Below, piece after piece: positions 19,179 to 31,500 of a stretch of DNA of 64,000 nt. The DNA lies in assembly GCA_003254885.1 (NCBI GenBank), contig QANT01001429.1:53108-117107 (forward strand), in the 5' to 3' direction. This stretch comes from Purshia tridentata. Its lineage: Eukaryota > Streptophyta > Magnoliopsida > Rosales > Rosaceae. The translations under genes and the position numbers were made by a program. The notes under the pieces are model-generated. The model ran no database searches. It saw only the letters and a program-made list of their open reading frames with translations, and was not told the DNA's origin. Position 1 is the stretch's first letter. The number at the start of each line of letters is the position of its first letter.

Positions 19179-20446
19179 CCCAGCTCGGACTAGTACGACG
19201 ACGTTCCGACGATGTTGGAGTGCGAGGTTGAACAAGAAGGAGGAGGAGAACTCAGAGTCTCTGCTGCTTCAGTGGAATCCCGAATCAGTCAGTTCAGTTC
19301 TCTCTTCCCTTCTTGCTTTTCGCGCGTGGAAGAAACGCCAATGTCGCGCGTGAAGTAAAGCCCTTTTTCTAATGGGCCATGTCGTAAAAGAACACGAACA
19401 TGGAAGATGAGGCCCAGTTAGTTGTAAAGCATGAGACACCATGCCCACAGGGCCCGGCCCGGCCTTTTTTGAGCTGAGGCAAATTATGGAAATGCGGGCC
19501 CTCCATATTATGTTGCCTGGGTTTTAACTTAAGTGTGAAGGGTACTTTTGTCAGCCCAAAAATAGCTTCAGTTGGGTAGTTCGTTTCATCTAAAAGAGGA
19601 AAAATGGGCCCCTCACATCATAATTTAGAGCTATTTAAAGATCAACAAATCATAATATTTTGAAATGGAACTGTTGACATATCTCATTCATAATCTTAAT
19701 CCGAATCCTAATCCTTACCTCATCTTTCTTCATCACTTCAACTAATTTCAAGAACTTAACTATATATAATCCTTACCTATGCCGAACTTGAAACTCTTAT
19801 TAGTTTATAGAGAGAATTATGCAATAGTCTTTAAACTCTACTTCAAATAATACTTTTGTTATCAAACTTATTTTTTGAATTATATAGTTCACAAACTTTC
19901 ACATATGTATCACTGTAGTCTATTTTATTAATTTCATCTTCTTCTTTTTATCAATTTTACTCATGTATATCACCTTGAAGGAAACAAAATTAAGTAGGTA
20001 ACAATTTTTATTTTTTTAAAAGAACTTACATGCTTGACATATGACTAAAATTAATGGAAAAAATTAGTGAAATTGATGGAATGAACTTAAATGATACACG
20101 AGTGAAAGTTTATGAACTATAGAATTCAAAAACCAAATTCATGGACCAAAATAATACTAAAATTCAAGTTCAAAGAATTTTTCAAATAAGTGAAGATAAA
20201 AATCAGCTAGTTGGTTAAAACTTTTACATTATTTTGGTTTCCTAAATTCCCCATAATGTGGTACTGTTCTTTGGTAAGTTTTATTACTATCAAAGGTATG
20301 TGATTTATCAAAAGGAAAAAAGTCACAAAAAGTCAAACATATAACGTATAAAGCGTCCTAATTAAACATTTATTATTTTACAGGTAATCTAGTCTCTTAG
20401 GTATAAAGGTTGGTCAACAATCCTTTATATAGAAAGTAGAGAATTT
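19179..20446. other. MTI promoter and spacer
   Basis: Divergent spacer upstream of the isomerase gene. TGGGCC boxes lie at 19373-19378 (+) and 19411-19416 (as GGCCCA), with further GGGCCCGG near 19450; these site-II-like elements fit a housekeeping promoter. Beyond 19650 the DNA is AT-rich with no recognised gene. Confidence 0.5.
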
Positions 20447-20980
20447 GGGGCATATTTACTAATCAGTAATGGAAATGGCAACAATGGGAATCATTCCCAT
20501 TCATGTGTTTACTTGCATTTGGAATTGATTCCCATTACCATTCCTGTGTTTACTTGCATTTGAGAATGATTCTCACTATCATTCCCATGTTTATTAAACT
20601 TGGGAAAGGAAAAAAAAATGGTGGGGCCCACCAAAATCAGGAGTGGCATTCTTGATTTTAGGTGATTGCCACTCTTTAGGAGGGTTCGGATTGGGGAAGG
20701 GGGAAAGGGAAAGAAATTTCTTTTGTTGAAAATACCTCACATTTTTAATGCAAATCCAAAACTACCCTTATATATAAATATAATTAAAGTGAAATTTTAA
20801 ATTTGCAACTTAATTATACATATTAAGTTCACTCCGATTCTTGCTCACTCTCATTCATGTTCACTCTCATTCATGCTCACTCTCATTCATACAATCTCAT
20901 TCATATTCACTCCCATTTTCGCTCACTCTCATTTATGTTCACTCTCATTTCTGCTCACTCTTATTCACGTTTAGTAAATG
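20447..20980 (-). mobile_element. MITE copy 2 (about 535 bp), inverted relative to copy 1
   Basis: Reads on the minus strand like the element at 8805-9363: terminal GTTTACTAA motifs, the CACTCTCATTCATGTT run (complement of the GAATGAGAGTGA repeats), the AT-rich centre, and the GGGAATCATTCCCATTC right part. The outer left end (complement) has lost its GGGCG start, so the two copies have diverged. It lies in intergenic DNA and encodes nothing recognisable. Confidence 0.8.
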
Positions 20981-21414
20981 AAGATAATGATTTAAATGGC
21001 AATTAATACTAGGTTACAAACAAATTCAAACAAAATGTGTTTAATACTAGAGAAATCACATTTTTGTTTGAATATTTAGATTGTGTCATTCTCATATATC
21101 AATCATTTGTTTATGATCTAAATTGTATATTTCCTTACAACAATGTTACTCTTACCATATTTTTATACCATATTTGTTGTATCATCTTACGTGTCATTAT
21201 TGTATTTATTTATTTTTAGGGTTTTTATTTTTATTTTTTTAGTATTCAATATATGAATGCCATATAAATTGTCACATAAGATGATATAAAAATGTGGTAA
21301 GTGTAGCATTATTGATTTTTTTAATATTAATAGTAAAACTCAATAATGTAAACAAGCAAATATAATATGAAAACTTAATATTATAATAAAGCGATGATTA
21401 ATGCCATTAACCAC

Positions 21415-21889
21415 GGGCTCGTTTGTTTTACGGAATTGATTTCTCAGGAATTGATTTTCTATGCACTTTCCAAGGTAAAAGGAATGTAAGATTCCTATTA
21501 CTGTGTTTGATAATGCTAGAAAAGTAAACAAGAATTACCTTTTAATTTTTATTCCTATGTTTAGTAAGTGTAGAAATAAGAAATAAAAATTATCCAATTT
21601 TTCAATTATATTCTATATGAGTTATAAAAAAAATATGCAATAAATGATTGGCTAGATTTGAAATTTTAAAAAATTGGTAAGGATAAATCTGTCTAGAAAA
21701 TATGCAATAAATACTTTTCTAAGAGGGGGGAAAACAAAACCCAAACTTGAGCAAGAGTATTATTTTTCTCCCAATAAGGGCATCAGATTGCCTTGAGTTA
21801 GGAAACTATTTCCTTTTCCTGCACTTGTCAAACGTGGAAATGAAATTGATTTCTCATTCATAAATTTCCAAAACTTGAACCAAACGGCC
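21415..21889. mobile_element. Possible second MITE family (about 475 bp)
   Basis: The left end GGGCTCGTTTG and the right end, reversed, TGGCCGTTTGGTT resemble the TIR type GGSCNGTTTGG of Tourist- or hAT-like MITEs. GAATTGATTTCTC at the left is echoed by GAAATTGATTTCTC near the right end. No coding capacity and no clear target duplication, so the call is tentative. Confidence 0.45.
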
Positions 21890-23163
21890 ATGAAGGTTGA
21901 CATGAAAACGAGTACTAGAGCAGGAAAGACAATGACATGAAAACGAGGTCTTTGAAAACATGGAAAATTATATTTCAATTCACCGACATTGCCCAAACGC
22001 GGCTTTTGATTGATTTAATTGATTGATCAAAACATTTTGTCCATTCGATCTTCTGCTTAAAATAAAACTCCTGGAATTCGTTCTAAATTCTAATTCGTCT
22101 AATCTTTTTTTTTTTTATATTCCAAAATCTAAATTTTTTTTTTTTTCATGATAATCGTCACCGTCTCAGACTTTCAGTCTCCGTACGATCGGTCTCTCCT
22201 CCTGCTTTCTGTATTGTGTGTGCCTAAACGTACGTCAATACTGAGTCGTCGTGCGAGCGACCCAATTTTAATTTTCTATTTTTTAATTCCAACTCTCGCT
22301 GTCTTATAGCACCTACCTTTAATTCATCCATGGCACCATTCTTTATAAAATTTTAAAATCTTTCCCGAATTTTCATTAACGAAACGGAAACAGACTTTCC
22401 AAATTTGTTCAGAGGCTCCATTTCTGCAACCATTTGCTGTATTCTCATGTGCTGACATATTGCCGTTATTGGGCTTTTGTTATCTCAGAGGTATTCTTCT
22501 TGTTCTTCTTCTTTTGCTCAGATTCATCTAAGCTAACGTTATATTGTTTCCAAATTTAGCTACTTGAGTGTAGGCAAAGAAACCAATTAGATCCGTTTTG
22601 TTTTTTTCTTTCTATTCATGAATCATCATTACTTAGCTGAATTTACATCCGTTTTCTTTGCTTTATGGGAAATATGTACTTGATCTGCTCTTGGATACTA
22701 CTGAGAAAAGGTAAATGGGTTTCGAATGGATCGCTGAAAGTGCTTGTGCTTCGGCTTCAAATCCGAAACGTGGTTGAAAATAGAGCATCCCATGGTTGCA
22801 TGCACAAGGGCTTTGTTTTTGCAATCAAATTTGTTTTAGGTGCTTTGTTGGGCAACTTTCTAAATTACTATTTATGGATTTTAGACCATTGATGTTATAA
22901 TGCATCTTAGGCTTCTGATCATCTTTGAATTTGAAGAGAGAGGGAGAGAGACAAAGAAAACGGTTCAAGTCGCAGCACTCCTTGTTCTTTGTTATCTGGG
23001 GTGTAACACCTAACACACACACATACACACACACACAATATATATATATTACGCCTGCACACACACTGAATCTCATTGAAAGAGTACTCAGAAACTATAT
23101 ATGTGTCATATTAAGAGGTTTAAGTTGAAACATATTTATTTGATCTTTCGTGGTGCATACAGA
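21890..23163 (+). promoter_or_regulatory. TBL promoter, leader and probable 5'-UTR intron
   Basis: Upstream region of the TBL gene. A donor-like AGAG/GTATTC at 22491 and the acceptor GTGCATACAG ending at 23162, one base before the ATG, suggest a 5'-UTR intron of about 670 bp. A (CA)n microsatellite sits at 23012-23037. Intron use is inferred from splice-site shape only. Confidence 0.4.
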
Positions 23164-26100
23164 ATGAAAGGAGGCTTTTATGGAATGAAGGGTAAACAAA
23201 TCTCTCTTATTACCATTTTTCTCATGTCAACTACCATTCTTCTGTGGGCATGGGAGAAAACACCACTTCTTACTACCCTGGTCCCGGCCCAAACCCGTTT
23301 GCAGTTGTCTCCAGGTTTGTCTCCAGTAGTATATTTCTTCCCTTTCAGATGAACTTTCTTGATTGTCTGTCAATAACTTACTGTAGGGATCTGAATAATA
23401 GTTCACAATTTGTATTTGTTGTTTCATGTATGATGCAGAGATAATGGATGCTCCTGTTTTTAACTCTGTACCATCAGAATCAGAATCAGAAATATATGTG
23501 GGCAAAGGCGTAGCAACATTAGCACAAAAAGATACTGTAAAAGAAGAATTACATTTGGAAGTAGCATCTTCACTAGGTTCTGACCAATTCTCTCATACAA
23601 GTGATGAGATTAGTAGTGATTTAGTAACAACCCCTGTTGAGAAGAATGGTAAGAGATTGCTTGTCTGTTGTATTCTTGGAATTAGATCCTTTATGAATGC
23701 ATGATATTGGCCAATGTTTTTGATTGATGTGTTGGTTTGCTGATTGTATATCTTTCTCAAATTTCCACATCATGTTATAATTTGGACTTGACCTTTGTAC
23801 ATTATTTTGGTGCAGAGATTTTCTTAAGTGCATCAAAAGAAGGAGCAAAACAAGAACAAGTCCTGGAAGCAGAAAAAGATGGCAATGTAGAATGTTCCAC
23901 CTGTTCAACCAAGGCTGAAGGGAAGGACAGAGAAATAGTTGGAGAAAGAGGTTCAAAGCAAGAAGAACAGACTGCAGTTGATAGAAGACAGGAAGAAGAG
24001 GCAGAACAAAAGAATTCAGACCTACAAAAGAAAATTGTGGATCTAGAGGTACGAATTGGTTCTGCATATACAAATACCTCAGTAGGGGGAGCAGATGATG
24101 ACAAGTTGACAACTAGTATGGACACTCCAGGTAGTAACTCTTTTAGTTTGTTATAAATTAGTTTTCTTCTTCTTCTTTTTTTCAATGTCTTCTTGGTTGT
24201 TTAACTTCTTTGATTTCTAAAATTATGGAAAGCTTGATTAAGTGAATCTACCTACTACCTATACCAATTCCTTTCTGGTTTGTTTTATGAGGGAAAATAT
24301 ATTTAATATCCTCATATACTGTTCGAGCTAATGCTAGATATATTGAGGGAACTTTTAAATCCAAAGTTCAAGTTGTTGCGGCTAGAGGAGATCCACGCAT
24401 GCAAGCAATCAATTTTATGTAACAACTTGATTTGTGGATTTTAACAGTTCTCAATCATGAGACATGTTCAATTGCTTTTGAGTTTGTATGACCTATTTTG
24501 GCTGCTCCATTTTTAGAGGGTGGCATTTGATCTTGGTATGCAGTACGAGCAGCATGTACAAATGGAGCATATAAAACATCAGAGCAATATAATTAACAAA
24601 TGTTTGGTGATAAGTTATATCATTGTTTTCATGGGCATACAGACTTGGTGGTTTTTGAATAGGTATAACATACTTATCTATCATTGTAATCAACTTTTGG
24701 AATGAAATAATCCATTATTATGTTGGTATTGTGGATTCTTTTGCAGCATATTATATATATGGTTTTTCATTGGTTCTAGGATGTCGTAGTGTATGGATAT
24801 AGGAGTCATGTGCCCTGATATAGTATTCATATGATTTTAAGTTTTATATTGTTATTATATTACTGATTAGTGATTATCATCTTACCTGACCAGTGACCAT
24901 AACTCCAGTCTGCAATTATGCAAAAGGGAAATGGGTTGTAGACCAGAAGCAGCCTTTGTATTCAGGTTTTGGTTGTAAGCAATGGTTATCATCGATGTGG
25001 GCTTGCCGGTTGACACAGCGCAAAGATTTTGCCTATGAGCAGCTTCGATGGCAGCCAAAAGATTGTCAAATGGAAAAATTTGAAGGCTCTAAATTCTTGA
25101 AAAGGTATTTACAATCCATTGCCTCAAGTTAACAAATCTCTTCAGCAGCCAAAATTTGTTGGATTGGAGAAATTGGCTAACCATTCTTGATGTTATGGGT
25201 TGCAATACTTTTTTTCTTTCTGTGTATATTTTGATAAGCATTACATCACAATTGAATCCACATCTAACAATATAAAATACCAAAAAAAAAAAAAAACATT
25301 CCATCCAAAAGAAGAAATAGGCTAATTGTTCCTCCATCCTTGTCATATTCATTTTAAATTATCATCTTATTCGAAAAATATCACAACCTCCATTATCGTT
25401 CAGCCATATCAGTTAAGAGTCAGGCAGAGGAAAATATTGATACAAATCTGGGTATGTCAGCTGAGTGTTGTTATGTTGGTGTCCAACACAGACACAAACA
25501 TGGCAATTCCAAAGAAATTTCATTGCATCATAGACCATTAGTATCTCAGCCCTTTGGTTGCTAGGAATTGCAGCACTTGCCAAATAATGGTGACCTCAGA
25601 TGCTAACCTGGACCTTATTTCCTCGTCCTCTCAACTATTTGAAATTTTGAGGTTTTAACCTCATTGGATGAGTTACAAGGTCCTGATTTTGGTTTGACTT
25701 TTTTTTTTGCATCTCTGTCTCCTTTGTTTTACTTTGGTTAGCTTGTATGAACAATTGATTTGCTTTTCTTTCTTTTTTGTTTGGTATAGACTATAGCCTA
25801 CATAAATGATTATGCGATTATTCTATTGTTGCATTCAGGATGCAGGACAAAACTCTAGCTTTTGTTGGAGATTCATTGGGCCGACAGCAATTTCAGTCTT
25901 TAATGTGCATGATCACAGGCGGTAAAGAGAGCCATGATGTTCTAGATGTGGGGATGGAGTATGGGTTAGGCCAAGCACGTGGTGATGTCCGCCCCAGTGG
26001 ATGGGCATATCGGTTCAAAAGCACCAACACTACCATCCTTTATTACTGGTCGTCAAGCCTCTGTGATGTGGAGCCTATTAATATTCAAGACCCAGCCACT

Positions 26101-26667
26101 GATTATGCCATGCACCTTGATCGGCCACCAGCATTCTTGCGCCAATATATTCACAAATTTCATGTCCTGGTCCTCAATACAGGGCACCACTGGAATCGTG
26201 GAAAGCTTAAAGCTAACCGCTGGGTAATGTATCTTGGAGGTGTGCCAAACACAAACAGGAAGATAGCAGTGATTTGGAAGGCCAAGAATGTGACAGTCCA
26301 CAGTGTCGTTAATTGGGTGAACTCACAACTGCCCAAGTATCCACATCTCAAAGTTTTCTACCGGACGCTCTCGCCTAGGCATTTTGTCGGTGGTGACTGG
26401 AACACAGGAGGAAGCTGTGACAACACTAATCCTATGTCAATCGGAAAGGAATTATTGCGAGATGGGTCTAGTGATGAAGTCGCTGAAGGCGCAGTGAAAG
26501 GAACAGGGGTTAAGCTCTTGGACATAGCAGCTCTATCCCAGCTTAGGGACGAGGCTCATATATCCAGGTTCACCCTTACAGCCAAACCAGGCGTGCAAGA
26601 TTGTCTGCATTGGTGTTTACCTGGTGTTCCTGATACATGGAATGAAATTCTTTTCGCTCAAATCTAG
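23164..26667 (+). CDS. Trichome birefringence-like (TBL14-16 type) protein
   Basis: Golgi membrane protein of the TBL/PC-esterase family; studied members O-acetylate xylan or other wall polymers. Exons 23164-23314, 23439-23648, 23816-24130, 24894-25104 and 25839-26667; 1716 nt, 571 residues. A short cytosolic N-terminus ([12 protein letters not shown]) precedes a signal anchor at ~13-30. Residues ~50-225 are a Glu/Lys-rich, low-complexity stem with a predicted-coil look ([18 protein letters not shown]). The PMR5N/TBL domain follows ([27 protein letters not shown]). The esterase domain has VGDSLGRQQ with the catalytic Ser at 308 and DCLHWC with the Asp/His pair at 550 and 553. Both catalytic motifs are intact, so it is probably active; the polymer it modifies cannot be read from sequence. 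Confidence 0.93.
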
Positions 26668-28510
26668 TGATCCCATGAAATTAATGCGGATGATTTTTTT
26701 TATCAAATTCCTCAACAGGTTTCCATGGGTCAGGTAAAGGGCTAATGGCCTCGATGGCTCTCTCTGAATGCCATCCTCTTTTATAAATGATGCAATCTCA
26801 AAGAAGGGGATATGCCACCCATAGAGTTCTACATAGAAGTTGGGTGCCAACTTTGTTGGTGGAGAAAATGGCAACCATAGTTACCATATGGCTCACAGAC
26901 TATAACTTGATGTGGACCATATGATCCCTGTGGTTTCCACGTTTCGATTTTTGTCTCTTTTTTATTGTAGCTTGGTCGACCATTACCTTCTGTTTAGTTG
27001 TGGACGTTCTGCTTAACCCTCCAGATCGACCATTATAGATGCGTGAGAACTGAGAAGGGCATTCCTCGTAGCGGATTTCGGATATTCTTCTGGTGATGAC
27101 TGCTTTGATCGTTGCCTTTTAGGAGAGGATAGCACAGAATTTATGGATTACTTTACTTTTATATCAAATTCAAAATAGCCTGATATACAGCTTCGTATGT
27201 TTAGAGGACCAATTCTTTGCTCATGTATATCAACTTTAGAAGTAATCAAATTCAGTAACTTCCTTACATTGTGTATGGAAATAGTTGCTGTTGCTTTACA
27301 TTCAAACAAGATAACTTTTTATATTGTGAATTACCGTCAAACAACTATATGATAATTGATTGCAATGGATAAAACAACTGTCTAAAAAGATAAATTAACA
27401 GCCCAAAAAAAAATAATGATAAATGAAGAACATTTCTCTTAGAAAACATAAGTATGAAACAGAAAGATCAGAAAAATTGGAGCGGATATTCTCACTTTGA
27501 TCTTTCACATTCCCTATTTGCTAATTAAGAGTTTGTAGTGATAATGACTATTTGATTTAGTAAAAAATACTCAGTTTTTTAAACTTATGGATGACAATTG
27601 ATTAATTAAAAAATTATTAGAGTTTACAATTCTTCACATATCCGGTATCCCTCTATTAAATATAAAAGTAAATCTATTGAGCAAAAAAATTATATAAAAT
27701 AAATCTACTATTGAAGATAAGATTGGTCTAGGCTTTCAATGTAATCACATTTTTTCTCATACATGTACCTAAGAAGTATTATAGTCTATCATTTTCTACT
27801 CACATCATAATGCAAATTGCAACATATGTAGTACACACTAGAATGGTCTATTTAGAAAAATAAATATTTTGTCTGACACTCATTCAAGATATAGTTTTTG
27901 GTAGAGTTTAAGATATTATTCAATAATGATGAGGTCATTTCAATTTTGAAGTCAAAATCTACTAATCTTGGTTTTAAAGTTGGGAAATGTATATCTTAGT
28001 GACATGAAGACGACAGGTAGCTACAGTAAACGACAGCTCACATGGTCCACTTCATCGTTCCATGTCCTAAATTCTTAATCAATCGCACTCTCTGATCTTC
28101 CACTTAATCATGCCACGCAATCACCCATTAAAGTTTGGATTATCCTTATTCTTTCTCTAAAAAAGTTAAGACAACGAATCCACAATCACGTGCATTTCAT
28201 TCACCAACGTACTCCATCGTTCGAACCAATGCCCGCGTTACTTTGCATGGTCCACAAACCACGCGATCCCAATTGCGCGCCGGCACACCACGTGTCGTCC
28301 ATCCATTGGCCACAACGCCGGCTAGCCGCTCAAACTCGAGCCTCATCGAAACAAATTCAAACAATACAATAACCGATTTAAAAAAAGGAAACCCACATTC
28401 CCAACGGTCAAACGCAACTCTCCCTTCTCTCTCGCGAACATTGAATCGTATATCAATCCGTCTCCCCCTTCAACCCCAATTCTCTAGTTCCATTCCCTCG
28501 ATCGTCAAAA
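26668..28510. other. TBL 3' flank and VWA-gene promoter
   Basis: Spacer between two genes on the + strand. The first ~500 bp probably holds the TBL 3' UTR. The middle (27300-27950) is AT-rich. From 28050 to 28500 the composition shifts to GC-richer promoter and leader sequence. An open frame at 28135-28680 overlaps the next gene in another phase and shows no family signature. Confidence 0.5.
28187..28294. promoter_or_regulatory. Two G-box/ABRE motifs upstream of the VWA gene
   Basis: CACGTG at 28187-28192 and at 28289-28294; the second sits in CCACGTGTC, a strong ABRE core. They lie about 320 and 220 bp before the start codon. bZIP/bHLH binding is inferred from the motif alone. Confidence 0.4.
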
Positions 28511-31500
28511 ATGGTGGAGGAGTTTTCCAAAGCCGTGGACGACGGTCTGAAGCTCTCAAAGCGCCTATACTATGGGAAGGACCGAGCCGTGTCACCGCCG
28601 AAGCCGCCGCCGGCGATGGAGAAGTCGACGGAGAACGCCTACCTCCCGACGGGGCCAATGGTCTACGCGATAATCTCTAACCCGGCCATCGTTGACAACC
28701 CGGACATCCCTAGCTACCAGCCCCACGTGCACGGCAGGATGGACCCCCCGGCGCTTATTCCGCTCCCCATGAACCGGGTCGAGCTCGAGGTCGATTGCTA
28801 CATGGATACTGCTTTCGTTCGGATCACCGGGTCGTGGAGGGTCCATTGCGTGAAGAGTAGCAAGACCGCTGGCTGCCGCATTGCTATTCCTATGGGTGAG
28901 CAGGTGCGAAAATCGTACAAAGTTTGAGTCTTTTTTGGGTTCGCTATCTGAATTTTATGTTTTTGGGGATTCTATCATTCAGCATTTGACTTGATGTAGA
29001 ATCAATTTAAATAGAGTTGATGTTCGGGCCGTTTGTACATTTGTTTGATATATTGTGGAAAATATGAAATTTTAAGGTCGTTATTACCATGGTTGTGTAA
29101 GTATCAGATTGGATTTGTGTGTGTGTGTGTTGATTTAAATCCTCTTCTTAAGCAAAATATATTTTGGCTAACAGGGTTCAATTCTAGGTGTGGAGGTCAA
29201 AATTTCTGGTAAAACGTACAATACTCAACTAAGTCAATTGGAAGGTGTAAAGAATATAGAGAAGCTGGCACAAGAAGATGGAGGCTTTCTCAAACTCAAA
29301 CCTCATATATTTACATTAACAGTTCCGCCGGTAAATAATTATAAAGGATAGACCTTTTTTATTTTTTTGGTTTGTACATTGAGTTATTTATTATCAACTT
29401 ATCAAGAGTCCTGTATTTGTAGTTCATTTTTTCTCTCTCTAAAATGTACTGTTCTTGTTTTTCAAGGTTACTGGGGGGTCCAATCTCTCAATTAAAATGA
29501 GTTGGTCTCAGAAATTACTTTATAGCAATGGCAATTTCTCTTTGAATATACCATTCACTTTTCCTGAGTTTGTCATCCCTGCGGGAAAGAAATTCCTGAA
29601 AAAGGAAAAGATCCAATTAAACATGAATACTGGTATTGCAACCGAAGTTTTGTGCAAGACAACCAGTCATCCTTTGAAGGTGCAGCTTTGATCATCACTC
29701 TGAAGTCTTACTGTCTAATTATTTAAATAAGCAATGCGGTAACATTTTTAATTTTTCTTGACTTTCCAGGAATTACAGAGACAAGTAGGAAAATTGAGTT
29801 TTCTATATGAAGCAGATGTTCTCAATTGGTCACGTAATGACTTAGGTTTCTCATACACTGTAAGGCTCGTATGCATATTACTTTTTATTGATTATGCTAA
29901 ATGAACATATAAAAAGAGAGCTTTTCGGAGTGCAAAAACACATGATATTTGATTCTACTCTCAACACTTGAGCATATTAAGAAATTCTTCAACTTCATGT
30001 GTACAGAATTACAGTTTTCTTAAAGTCTTTGCCATTCTAACATATTTGTGCATTTACAGGTCTCTTCAAGTCATATACATGGTGCTGTTCTCTTGCAGTC
30101 ACCATCTGTACACGATGTTGATCAAAGAGAGATTTTCTCTGTCTATATTCTTCCAGCAAACCAGCAGAGTAGAAAGGTTTGTGCTATATTAAATGGAACT
30201 TCTGGAGTTTTTCTTAGAAAAATATTTCTTACTCTTTAATTATTGTACCTATCATCCCTCTGTGTTTCAGGTTTTCAGAAGGGATATAGTGTTTGTTGTT
30301 GATGTAAGTGGAAGTATGGAGGGAAAGCCACTGGATGATACTAAGAATGTACTCTCTGCAGCCCTCTCTAAGCTTGATCCAGAAGATTCGTTCTGCATCA
30401 TAGCTTTTAATGGACAGACGTATCTGTCATCTATGTCTATGAAATTGGCTACCAAGGAGGCAGTTGAAAGGGCCATTGAGTGGATTGGCATAAATTTTAT
30501 TGCTGGTGGTGATACAAATCTTTTGCCTCCCATTAATCAGGCTTGTCTCATGCTCCTTCACCTCTTTGTGAATTATGAAGTTGTAGTTTACCAATAATGG
30601 TTTCTTTCTGATTCTTTCATTCATAATAAGTACATGGGCCAGTATTAAGGCACATTTTAACAATAAAAAATGGTCATTCAAGGAGTATCCTCTCTTTATG
30701 GTCTAGTCTACTACATATGTATCAACTTCTTGGTTTACGGTTTTAGACTTTATTCTGCATTGTTGGTGTTGGTGGATGTATTCATTTTCTTTTGTTGCTC
30801 CTTTGTTTTAGGCAATAGAGATGCTATCCAATGCTCGGGGTTCAATTCCTATCATCTTTCTTGTTACTGATGGGGCTGTTGAAAATGAGAGACAAATTTG
30901 TAGTGTAATGGAAAGTCGTCTCACAGATGAGGGTTCTATATGTCCACGTATATACACTTTTGGAATAGGTAATGGTTTATGGCATTTTGTGCTGTTAGAG
31001 CTTGGGCTAGTGGCAGATTATTATATTCCCCAATACTTCTTTGAATTGTGGCATTATAAACTCTTCCTAATTATTTAAATCTGTTTACAGCACTTTTTTT
31101 TTTTTTCTGCTAGTTTAAAGTCACATTTATTTTATCATCAAGCACACATTTATTTTTAGTACACTAGCATCTATAGGAGATATGATCTTCCATATTTTAT
31201 GCTCTGCTTTCTGGTTAAATTTTATCTGTAAATATTCCAGGTTCATTCTGCAACCATCATTTCCTGCGAATGCTTGCAATGATTAGCAGGGGCCAATATG
31301 ACGCTGCGTATGATGTTGGTCAGTTCAGTATTTATTTCAGAAAATAATCTTGTACCCCCAAGACACTGTATGATTGGACCTTAGAGCTTGTATGAACCTG
31401 TTTTGTCAAATCAAAAGCTGTGATAACCCTAGACTCCTAGAAACTCGGCCTTCAAATCATACCAATCATATGACGTACCTCCATCTGTTATATTATGAGG

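Noticed and set aside
28195-28225. tRNA-like T-arm (GGTTCGAAC) on the minus strand
   Set aside because: The arm pairs, but no matching A box, anticodon arm or 7-bp acceptor stem is present at the right distance.
28135-28680. 181-codon open frame overlapping the start of the VWA gene
   Set aside because: It is in another phase from the conserved VWA-gene exon, has no family signature, and its codons reflect the GC-rich leader.
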